Shown here: positions 27,435 to 34,210 of the stretch, one piece after another | Position numbering within the stretch: the stretch's first letter is position 1 | How the letters are laid out: every line of letters begins with the position of its first letter | Assembly (NCBI RefSeq): GCF_001941825.1 | Contig: NZ_CP019038.1 | Coordinates: forward strand, 6,262,001 to 6,326,000 | Origin: Massilia putida | GTDB lineage: Bacteria; Pseudomonadota; Gammaproteobacteria; Burkholderiales; Burkholderiaceae_D | Direction of reading: 5' to 3' | DNA length: 64,000 nucleotides | Made by a program: the position numbers and the translations under genes | The notes under the pieces: generated by a model | Told to the model about the DNA's origin: nothing | Seen by the model: the letters and a program-made list of their open reading frames with translations, nothing else | The model's database searches: none

Positions 27435-30058
27435 TCGCCAAGCTGAACGACGTCACGCGCGCCGCCGCCACGCGCGCGGCCGGCATCTGCGTCGGGTTCG
27501 GCCAGTACGAAGTCGACATCGAACACCTGTTCCTCGCGCTGCTGGAGCAGCCCGGGAGCGACCTGGTGGTGGTGGCGCGCGAGGCGGGCATCAGCACGAC
27601 GGGTCTCGAATCCGACCTGCGCCGCGAAGTCGAGCGCCTGCCGTCGGGCAGCGCACGCACGCCCGTGTTTTCGCGCCACCTGCCGGTGCTGTTCGAGCAC
27701 GCCTGGCTGATCGCCTCGCTGAACACTGGGGGCCAGCCCCAGCGCATCCGCAGCGGCCACCTGCTGTTCGCGCTGTTGACGGAGCCCGGCCTCGCTCAGC
27801 TCGCGCAGCGCGCGTCGCGCCATTTCGCCGGCTTCCCGCTCGACCGCCTGAAGCACGACTTCGACAAGCTCACGCACGGTTCCGACGAAGCGCCGGCGGT
27901 CGTGGCCGAGCCGCAGGTGCCGTCCGCGGACCCGGTCAGCGAACTGCAGGCGGGCGCGCCCGGCAAGACGCCCGCGCTCGACCAGTACACGACCTGCCTC
28001 ACGGCGCGCGCGCGCGAAGGCAAGCTCGATCCCGTGATCGGGCGCGATGCCGAGATCCGGCAAGTCATCGACATCCTCATGCGCCGGCGCCAGAACAATC
28101 CGATCCTGACCGGCGAGGCGGGCGTGGGCAAGACGGCCGTCGTCGAAGGTCTCGCGCTGCGCGTCGCGCTTGGCGACGTGTCCGACGTCCCGGATGCGCT
28201 ACGAGGTGTCGAGATCCACGTGCTGGACCTGGGCCTGCTGCAGGCCGGTGCAAGCGTCAAGGGCGAGTTCGAGAACCGCCTGAAAAACGTGATCGACGAA
28301 GTGAAAAAAAGCCTGCACCCGATCATACTGTTCATCGACGAGGCCCACACGATGATCGGCGCGGGCGGCACGGCCGGCCAGAACGATGCAGCGAATCTGC
28401 TGAAACCCGCACTGGCGCGCGGCGAACTGCGCACCGTGGCAGCGACGACGTGGAGCGAATACAAGAAATACTTCGAAAAGGATGCCGCGCTGGCGCGCCG
28501 GTTCCAAGTGGTGAAGGTCGAGGAGCCGAGCGAGGAGACGGCATGCGCCATGCTGCGCGCGATGGCCCCGTTGATGGAGGCGCATTTCGGCGTGCGCATC
28601 TACGACGAGGCGATCGGGGAAGCGGTGCGCCTGTCGCACCGCTACATCAGCGGGCGCCAGCTGCCGGACAAGGCGGTCAGCGTGCTCGATACGGCGTGCG
28701 CCAAGGTCGCGCTGGGCCAGAAGGCGACCCCCGCCGCGCTGGAGGATTGCGCGCGCAAGGTGGAGCGCCTGGACGCCCGCATCCAGGCCCTCGTGCGCGA
28801 GGAGAGCGCGGGCGCGGACCATGCCGCCGCGCTGACCGCGCTGCGCGCCGAACGGTCCGCCGCGCTGGAAGAGCAGGGACGCCTGCAAGCGCGCTGGGAT
28901 GGCGAGCAGGCGCTGTGCGCCGAGATCCACGCGCTGCGCGCGCGCCTGGAAGCGGGGCAGGGCGACAGCCCGGCGTTGCGCGCCAAGGTGGAGGAACTGC
29001 ACGCGCTGCAGGGCGAGACGCCGCTCGTGCCCGTGCAGGTCGATGGCCAAGCGGTGGCCGCCGTCGTCGCCGCGTGGACCGGGATTCCGCTCGGGCGCAT
29101 GGTGAAGGACGAGATCCGCACCGTGATGAATCTGCAGGGTTTATTGGACGAACGGATCCTCGGCCAGGGCCATGCCAGCCGCATCGTCGCCCAGCGCGTG
29201 CGCACCGCACGCGCGCATCTCGAAGACCCGAACAAGCCCAAGGGTGTGTTCCTGTTCGTCGGCACGTCCGGCGTCGGCAAGACGGAGACCGCGCTCGCGC
29301 TGGCCGACCTGTTGTACGGCGGCGAGCGCAAGCTCGTCACCATCAACATGAGCGAATACCAGGAAGCGCACAGCGTCTCCGGCCTCAAAGGCTCGCCACC
29401 GGGCTATGTGGGCTATGGCGAGGGCGGCGTGCTGACGGAAGCCGTGCGGCGCAATCCGTACAGCGTCGTGCTGCTCGACGAAGTGGAAAAGGCGCACGCG
29501 GACGTGCTCGAACTGTTCTTCCAGGTGTTCGACAAGGGCGTGCTGGACGATGCGGAAGGCCGCCAGATCGACTTCCGCAACACGATCATCATCCTGACGT
29601 CGAACGCGGCGTCGAGCCAGATCATGCAGGCCTGCCTGAACAAGGCGCCGCACGAACGTCCGGCACCGGACGCCCTGGCGGAGCTGATCCGGCCCAGCCT
29701 CATGAAGCATTTCAAACCCGCGTTCCTGGGCCGCCTGACAGTGGTGCCGTTCTACCCGATCGACGACGCGGTGCTCGGCAACATCATCCGGCTCAAGCTG
29801 GACCGCATCAAGCAGCGCGTGGCCGCGAACCACAACGCCCGCTTCGAATACGACGACGCGCTCGTGGCGGCCGTGCTGGCGCGCTGCACGGAGGTCGATT
29901 CGGGGGCGCGCAATGTCGACACGATCCTGAGCGGCACCTTGCTGCCGGAGATCGCGGACTCGGTGCTGGCGCGCATGGCGGAAGGCGGCGCGATCGGCAA
30001 GGTGAAGGTCAGCGCGACCAAGACGGGCAAGATCCGTTACGCCGTCGAACCGGCATAA
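27410..30058 (+). CDS. tssH: TssH (ClpV) AAA+ unfoldase
   Basis: 882 aa from the ATG at 27410; the longer open frame upstream is an out-of-frame shadow of tssE. Order of parts: Clp N-terminal domain (residues ~1-160, FGQYEVDIEHLFLALLEQPG), first AAA+ domain with Walker A GEAGVGKT (235-242) and Walker B FIDEAHTMIGAGG, a ClpB-type middle coiled coil (~430-530), and second AAA+ domain with Walker A GTSGVGKT (~621-628) and VVLLDEVEKAH. ClpV disassembles contracted TssB/TssC sheath for reuse. It is followed 10 bp later by tssA. Confidence 0.96.
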   Translation: MDINLKTLIAKLNDVTRAAATRAAGICVGFGQYEVDIEHLFLALLEQPGSDLVVVAREAGISTTGLESDLRREVERLPSGSARTPVFSRHLPVLFEHAWLIASLNTGGQPQRIRSGHLLFALLTEPGLAQLAQRASRHFAGFPLDRLKHDFDKLTHGSDEAPAVVAEPQVPSADPVSELQAGAPGKTPALDQYTTCLTARAREGKLDPVIGRDAEIRQVIDILMRRRQNNPILTGEAGVGKTAVVEGLALRVALGDVSDVPDALRGVEIHVLDLGLLQAGASVKGEFENRLKNVIDEVKKSLHPIILFIDEAHTMIGAGGTAGQNDAANLLKPALARGELRTVAATTWSEYKKYFEKDAALARRFQVVKVEEPSEETACAMLRAMAPLMEAHFGVRIYDEAIGEAVRLSHRYISGRQLPDKAVSVLDTACAKVALGQKATPAALEDCARKVERLDARIQALVREESAGADHAAALTALRAERSAALEEQGRLQARWDGEQALCAEIHALRARLEAGQGDSPALRAKVEELHALQGETPLVPVQVDGQAVAAVVAAWTGIPLGRMVKDEIRTVMNLQGLLDERILGQGHASRIVAQRVRTARAHLEDPNKPKGVFLFVGTSGVGKTETALALADLLYGGERKLVTINMSEYQEAHSVSGLKGSPPGYVGYGEGGVLTEAVRRNPYSVVLLDEVEKAHADVLELFFQVFDKGVLDDAEGRQIDFRNTIIILTSNAASSQIMQACLNKAPHERPAPDALAELIRPSLMKHFKPAFLGRLTVVPFYPIDDAVLGNIIRLKLDRIKQRVAANHNARFEYDDALVAAVLARCTEVDSGARNVDTILSGTLLPEIADSVLARMAEGGAIGKVKVSATKTGKIRYAVEPA

Positions 30059-30068
30059 GGAGGCCATC

Positions 30069-31049
30069 ATGCTGAACCTGGAACGGCTGCTGGCGCCCGT
30101 CAGCGCCGACAAGCCCTGCGGCGAGGACCTCGCGTTTTCCAGCGAGATCGACGCCATCGTGCGCGCCCGCCAGGCCGACGATCCGTCGCTGGAGCAGGGC
30201 GCGTGGGTCACGGAGCTGAAGGAAGCGGACTGGAAGTTCGTCGCGCGCCAGTGCGCCCAATTGATCGAACAGCGCAGCAAGGACTTGCAGCTGGCCGTCT
30301 GGCTGGCGGAAGCCGCCGTGCGCACGGCCGGCTTGCGCGAATTCGGCGACAGCCTTCTCTTGAGCGCCATGCTGTGCGAGCGTTACTGGGACGGCCTGTA
30401 TCCGCTGCCGGACGAGGATGGCGTCGAGCGGCGCATCGGCAACCTGGCGTGGCTGGCCGCGCGCATCGCGCCCTGGTTGTGCGGCGTGCCGCTGACCGAG
30501 GGTGCGGACGGCCACGCGCTGCGCGATTTCGACGCTGCGCGCATGCAGGGCGGCGACGCGCTGGCGAAGCTGGAAGGGGCGCGCCAGCGCACGTCGCAGA
30601 CGTTCTACACCAATCTGATGCGCGACTGCGAGCATTGCGCGGCCGCGCTCGACCGGCTGGAAAAGAGCGTCGACGCCGTGCTCGGGGCCGATGGTCCTAG
30701 CTTCAGCGCGGCGCGTTCGGCTCTGGAGAGCCTCGTCCTGTTCATCAAGCCGGCGTTGAAGGAAGCGGTGCCGGTGCCGGTCGCGGCCGGGGGCGCGCTC
30801 GCGGCGCCGGTACAGGCCGCGGCGGCGGCCGGGCCGCTGCAGTCGCGCGCCCAGGCGCTGGCCCAACTGCGCGCGGTGGCGGATTATTTCCGCCGCACGG
30901 AGCCGCACAGCCCCGTCGCCTACCTGGCCGACAAGGCTGCGCAGTGGGGCGAACAGCCCCTGCATGTGTGGTTGCGGTCGGTGGTGAAGGACGACGCGGC
31001 GTTCGCCCACATCGAAGAGATGCTGGGCGTGGGGCCGCGGCCGTCCTGA
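30069..31049 (+). CDS. tssA: TssA (ImpA) T6SS assembly protein
   Basis: 326 aa, with AAGGAGG before the ATG. The N-terminal ImpA domain is clear (PCGEDLAFSSEIDAIVRARQ, DWKFVARQCAQLIEQRSKDLQLAVWLAEA, LCERYWDGLYPLPDEDG). The C-terminal end (ADYFRRTEPHSPVAYLADKAAQWG ... LHVWLRSVVKDD) is the short VAxLL-type tail seen in baseplate-bound TssA. TssA coordinates baseplate and tube-sheath growth. It is the last gene of the operon, ending 1 bp from the convergent phasin gene. Confidence 0.92.
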   Translation: MLNLERLLAPVSADKPCGEDLAFSSEIDAIVRARQADDPSLEQGAWVTELKEADWKFVARQCAQLIEQRSKDLQLAVWLAEAAVRTAGLREFGDSLLLSAMLCERYWDGLYPLPDEDGVERRIGNLAWLAARIAPWLCGVPLTEGADGHALRDFDAARMQGGDALAKLEGARQRTSQTFYTNLMRDCEHCAAALDRLEKSVDAVLGADGPSFSAARSALESLVLFIKPALKEAVPVPVAAGGALAAPVQAAAAAGPLQSRAQALAQLRAVADYFRRTEPHSPVAYLADKAAQWGEQPLHVWLRSVVKDDAAFAHIEEMLGVGPRPS

Positions 31050-31050
31050 A

Positions 31051-31608
31051 TCAATGCGACGTCTGCCCTTGCGACTGGGCGGCCTTGAGCTGCTCGGTCG
31101 CGCGCGCGACCTGTTCCTCGACGCGGCGCATGGCTTCGCGCGTCGATTGCGTCACCTGTTCGTAGCCCTTGAAGGCGTTTTCGATCGCGGCCTTGATGAT
31201 CTCCACCGCGTTTTCCTGGCCCGGCTTGACGTTCTGGGTGACGTCGTAGATCAGCGCCGACAAGGTGTTCTTCGCTTCGGCCAGGTGAGTGTCGGCGGCC
31301 TGCTCGAATTCCTTCTTGATGTCGCCGATGATCACCTTGAGCTGGTCGCCGTAGGCGGCCGCTTCCGACACGCCCGGCTGCACGCGCGAGGACAGGGCAT
31401 CCATGGCTGCCTTGGGGTCCTGCGCCTGGCTGAGCTGGCGGCCCGCTTCCAGCGTGTTTTCCATCGATTGCTTGGCGGTCGCCAGGTTCAGCGCCACCAC
31501 CTGCTCGACGCCCTGCACGGCCTTGCTGGCCAGGGCGTTGAAGGTCTGCATCTGCAGGTCGAACAGGGTCTTGGTGGCGGATGCGAATTGCTCGGGATTG
31601 TTGAACAT
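31051..31608 (-). CDS. phaP: Phasin family protein
   Basis: 185 aa, with GAGGAG 6 bases before the ATG. The N-terminus MFNNPEQFASATKTLFDLQMQTFNALASKAVQGVEQ is the usual phasin opening, and the whole chain is amphipathic helix ending in a Gln/Ser-rich tail. Phasins coat polyhydroxyalkanoate granules and control their size, so the organism probably stores PHB. The gene converges on tssA with a 1-bp gap and has no functional link to the T6SS. Confidence 0.9.
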   Translation of the reverse strand: MFNNPEQFASATKTLFDLQMQTFNALASKAVQGVEQVVALNLATAKQSMENTLEAGRQLSQAQDPKAAMDALSSRVQPGVSEAAAYGDQLKVIIGDIKKEFEQAADTHLAEAKNTLSALIYDVTQNVKPGQENAVEIIKAAIENAFKGYEQVTQSTREAMRRVEEQVARATEQLKAAQSQGQTSH

Positions 31609-31684
31609 CGATTTCTCCTCGGTTAGGAAACTACGGCGACCAGGTGTTGCTCCTCTTCGTTTCGGACGATGTGATGCAATTCAA

Positions 31685-31888
31685 TTATTTAGCAGACGTT
31701 GGTTTTTCGCAATGGGCGTCACGATAAGGGCCGTCGGCGCGCGCCCAGCCGTCGCCCAGCGGGGTCTGCGAACAGACGAGCGCACCGGTGCTCTTGCTGC
31801 GCCAGTGATACCAGGGCGCCGGCGCCGCGTTCAGGACGATGGGGCCGGCGAGGGCGAGGCCCAGTGCGATCAGGACAGTCTTCTTCAT
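31685..31888 (-). CDS. Small secreted protein, 67 aa, uncharacterised
   Basis: A clear signal peptide (KKTVLIALGLALAGPIVLNAA) precedes a mature part of about 45 residues with two cysteines (LVCSQTPLGDGW, RDAHCEKPTSAK) that could form a disulfide in the periplasm. Codon use looks coding on this strand. No family recognised. It lies between the phasin gene and the divergent MerR-type regulator. Confidence 0.6.
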   Translation of the reverse strand: MKKTVLIALGLALAGPIVLNAAPAPWYHWRSKSTGALVCSQTPLGDGWARADGPYRDAHCEKPTSAK

Positions 31889-31931
31889 GGTGTCCCGAGC
31901 TTAACCGCTTGGCGCGGCAAGTCAAGCAACC

Positions 31932-31962
31932 TTGAGCTTCCCATCGTGGGAAGGTGTATGCT
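31932..31962 (+). promoter_or_regulatory. MerR-family promoter/operator with 19-bp spacer
   Basis: -35 TTGAGC (31932-31937) and -10 TATGCT (31957-31962) are separated by 19 bp, the over-long spacing that MerR-type activators correct by twisting DNA. The spacer holds the perfect dyad CTTCCC-ATCGT-GGGAAG (31937-31953). It lies 24 bp before the regulator gene, implying autoregulation, with the hydrolase gene in the same transcript. Confidence 0.8.
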
Positions 31963-31986
31963 GGCCACTCATCGAAGGAAGAGATC

Positions 31987-32403
31987 ATGAGCGTTTCTGC
32001 ACAGGCTACGGGGTTCAACATCGGCGAAGCGGCGCGCGCGTCCGGCGTGACGGCCAAGATGGTGCGTCATTACGAGGCCATCGGCCTGCTGCCGCCGGCG
32101 CGACGCACGGAGGCCGGCTACCGGCTCTACGGCACGGACGACGTGCGCATGCTGCAATTCATCCATCGGGGTCGCGCGCTGGGTTTTTCGCTGGACCAGA
32201 TCGCCGATCTGCTGGCGCTGTGGCGCGACAAGCACCGCGCCAGCGCCGACGTGCGCCGCCTCGCGCTCGCACACATCGATGAACTGGACCGCAAGATCGA
32301 GGAGCTGGAAGCGATGAAGCGTACCCTGGCCTCGCTGGCCAGTTCCTGCCACGGCGACGCGCGCTCCGACTGCCCCATCCTGGACGACCTGGCGGCCGAC
32401 TAG
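31987..32403 (+). CDS. CueR-like MerR-family metal-responsive regulator
   Basis: 138 aa from the ATG at 31987 (GGAAGAG upstream). The N-terminal HTH_MerR domain reads NIGEAARASGVTAKMVRHYE and GYRLYGTDDVRMLQFI. A dimerisation helix follows (residues ~85-115), then the metal loop with Cys121 and Cys129, C-x7-C as in CueR. A Ser at position 87 in HRASAD matches the copper/silver type rather than zinc sensors. It would respond to Cu(I), Ag(I) or Au(I). No copper ATPase or chaperone gene is adjacent, and the only co-transcribed gene is an alpha/beta hydrolase. Its promoter is described at 31932. Confidence 0.85.
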   Translation: MSVSAQATGFNIGEAARASGVTAKMVRHYEAIGLLPPARRTEAGYRLYGTDDVRMLQFIHRGRALGFSLDQIADLLALWRDKHRASADVRRLALAHIDELDRKIEELEAMKRTLASLASSCHGDARSDCPILDDLAAD

Positions 32404-32407
32404 AGCC

Positions 32408-33295
32408 ATGCTCGTTCGTCTGTCGCCGTCCGCCTGCCTGATCGCGCTCGCCATGATCGTGCTGGTGGGCGCCGCCATCGTCTGGGCGGTCGGATCGAAG
32501 CTGATCGCGGTCGAGACGCGTCCCGTGGCGCTGCCCGCACTCGGCGCGGAGGACGTGGTGCTGCATCCGGCCCCGGACCAGCGCGTGGCCGGCTCCTTCC
32601 TGGCGGGCCGCGGCCGCGGCGCCGTGCTGCTGCTGCATGGTATCCACGGCGACCGCCGCGACATGGCCGCCCGGGCCCGCTTCCTGCAGGCGCAAGGCTA
32701 TGCCGTGCTGCTGATCGACTTGCCGGGCCAGGGCGCCAGCACGGCGTCGTTCGTGACGTTCGGGCTGCGCGAAGGGGAAGGCGTCCGGGCCGCGCTCGTG
32801 GAACTGCGGCGCCGGGCGCCGGGGCAGCGCATCGGCGTGATCGCCGTGTCGCTGGGGGCGGCGTCGCTCGTGTTGTGCCGCGACTGTCCGCCGGTCGACG
32901 CGGTGGTGCTGGAAGCGATGTATCCGACGATCGAGGAAGCCGTCGCGAACCGCCTGCGCATGCGGCTGGGGCCGGTGGGCGGGCCGCTGTCCGCGCTGCT
33001 GCTGTGGCAGTTGCCGCTGCGCCTGAACATCCGGTCCGATGCGCTGCGCCCGATCGCGCACATCGCGCAGTTGAATGCGCCGGTGCTGATCGCCGCCGGC
33101 GGCGCCGACCTGCACACGACCTTGCCCGAAACGCAGCGGTTGTTCGCGGCCGCCGCGCAGCCAAAGGACTTATGGGTGGTGGAGGGCGCCGCGCACGTGG
33201 ACCTGCACGCCTACGCGCCTGCGGACTATGAACGGCGCATCGGGGCGTTCCTCGCGCGGCACCTGGTGTCAATGCCGGTCGCCGGCGACCGGTAA
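32408..33295 (+). CDS. Alpha/beta hydrolase, membrane-anchored
   Basis: 295 aa, starting 5 bp after the regulator stop. The N-terminus is a hydrophobic anchor or signal (ACLIALAMIVLVGAAIVWAV). Hydrolase features are the oxyanion-region strand VLLLHGIHGDRRDM, VLLIDLPGQGAS, the nucleophile elbow IAVSLGAAS (Ser nucleophile; the first elbow Gly is Ala), an Asp-bearing AAGGADLHT and the catalytic His in GAAHVDLH. The substrate is unknown. Transcription together with a CueR-like regulator is unusual and may only reflect proximity. A bidirectional hairpin terminator follows. Confidence 0.78.
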   Translation: MLVRLSPSACLIALAMIVLVGAAIVWAVGSKLIAVETRPVALPALGAEDVVLHPAPDQRVAGSFLAGRGRGAVLLLHGIHGDRRDMAARARFLQAQGYAVLLIDLPGQGASTASFVTFGLREGEGVRAALVELRRRAPGQRIGVIAVSLGAASLVLCRDCPPVDAVVLEAMYPTIEEAVANRLRMRLGPVGGPLSALLLWQLPLRLNIRSDALRPIAHIAQLNAPVLIAAGGADLHTTLPETQRLFAAAAQPKDLWVVEGAAHVDLHAYAPADYERRIGAFLARHLVSMPVAGDR

Positions 33296-33300
33296 ACGCA

Positions 33301-33337
33301 AAACGCCGCAATCCTTCTGCAAAGATTGCGGCGTTTT
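33301..33337. terminator. Bidirectional rho-independent terminator
   Basis: A perfect 13-bp stem (33301-33313 with 33324-33336) around a 10-base loop has A-rich left and T-rich right flanks. It can end both the rightward hydrolase transcript and the leftward tRNA transcript. Confidence 0.85.
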
Positions 33338-33376
33338 GCGCCAGAATTCTGGTGGCCGTTATGGCCGGGTAGCTTT

Positions 33377-33461
33377 TGGTGCCCACGGAGGGACTCGAAC
33401 CCCCACACCTCGCGGCACATGGACCTGAACCATGCGCGTCTACCAATTCCGCCACGTGGGC
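33377..33461 (-). tRNA. tRNA-Leu(CAG), copy 4 of the array in transcription order
   Basis: Reverse-complement reading gives acceptor GCCCACG...CGTGGGC, a long class II variable arm, T-loop GGTTCGAGTCC, anticodon CAG and an encoded CCA end (33377-33379). Identical to the other three copies. Confidence 0.95.
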
Positions 33462-33501
33462 ATGTAAAACTTCAAACGTACAGCAACAACAGGGTAGCTT
33501 T

Positions 33502-33586
33502 TGGTGCCCACGGAGGGACTCGAACCCCCACACCTCGCGGCACATGGACCTGAACCATGCGCGTCTACCAATTCCGCCACGTGGGC
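33502..33586 (-). tRNA. tRNA-Leu(CAG), copy 3
   Basis: Same 85-nt sequence as its neighbours, including the encoded CCA. It starts exactly 125 bp from the copy at 33377, with an almost identical spacer. Confidence 0.95.
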
Positions 33587-33626
33587 ATGCAAAACTTCAA
33601 ACGTACAGCAACAACAAGGTAGCTTT

Positions 33627-33711
33627 TGGTGCCCACGGAGGGACTCGAACCCCCACACCTCGCGGCACATGGACCTGAACCATGCGCGTCTACCAATTCC
33701 GCCACGTGGGC
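33627..33711 (-). tRNA. tRNA-Leu(CAG), copy 2
   Basis: Same 85-nt sequence, again offset by 125 bp from the previous copy. The spacer differs by only two substitutions. Confidence 0.95.
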
Positions 33712-33779
33712 AATCTACCGCCACTACTCTTGTTTCCGCGCGGGCTCGTGGAGCCCACCCTACGCAAATGCTCGCCAGC

Positions 33780-33864
33780 TGGTGCCCACGGAGGGACTCG
33801 AACCCCCACACCTCGCGGCACATGGACCTGAACCATGCGCGTCTACCAATTCCGCCACGTGGGC
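33780..33864 (-). tRNA. tRNA-Leu(CAG), copy 1 (promoter-proximal)
   Basis: Same 85-nt gene, anticodon CAG, CCA encoded. The spacer to copy 2 (33712-33779) is different and longer, so this is probably the ancestral copy of the array. Confidence 0.95.
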
Positions 33865-34023
33865 ATTGGACCGCTTTGCTTGCATTGCTCGACGTCGCCG
33901 TCGAATTCCGCTACGATATCAGGCTTTGCCATTTTGCGCTAGACCAACTTTCGTTCGTTCTGAGCGCGCATCGCCTGTGCAGCGTCTTCGTTTTCCGGCT
34001 GGGCCGTTTCCGAAGAGACCGAA

Positions 34024-34051
34024 AGTATAGCGGATGGATGGCAAATGTCAA
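34024..34051 (-). promoter_or_regulatory. Sigma-70 promoter of the tRNA-Leu array
   Basis: On the minus strand, TTGACA (34046-34051), 16 bp, then TATACT (34024-34029). This is near-consensus, as expected for stable RNA, about 160 bp before the first tRNA. The 33865-34210 stretch holds this promoter and the leader of rnr; no gene is seen in it. Confidence 0.85.
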
Positions 34052-34210
34052 AGGCCCTCCGAGCAGGACATTGCCTGCACGGTTCGCGGGCGACGTTAGG
34101 CGAATCCGCCGGTCCTCCGTTACACTACGCGTGCCCACGTGTCAATGTAACGATATCCGCGCCGTCAGACAGATGGACGGCGCCACTACTGAAAAGATAA
34201 GAATACCAAT

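Larger units (their letters stand above)
33369..33711 (-). repeat. 125-bp tandem repeat carrying tRNA-Leu
   Basis: Three units of 125 bp (tRNA plus a ~40-bp spacer ending in GTAGCTTTTGG on the plus strand) are near-identical, showing recent tandem duplication. Confidence 0.9.

Noticed and set aside
33369..33864. Regularly spaced repeats considered as a CRISPR array
   Set aside because: The repeated units are complete tRNA-Leu genes of 85 nt with near-identical spacers, not short repeats with unique spacers.
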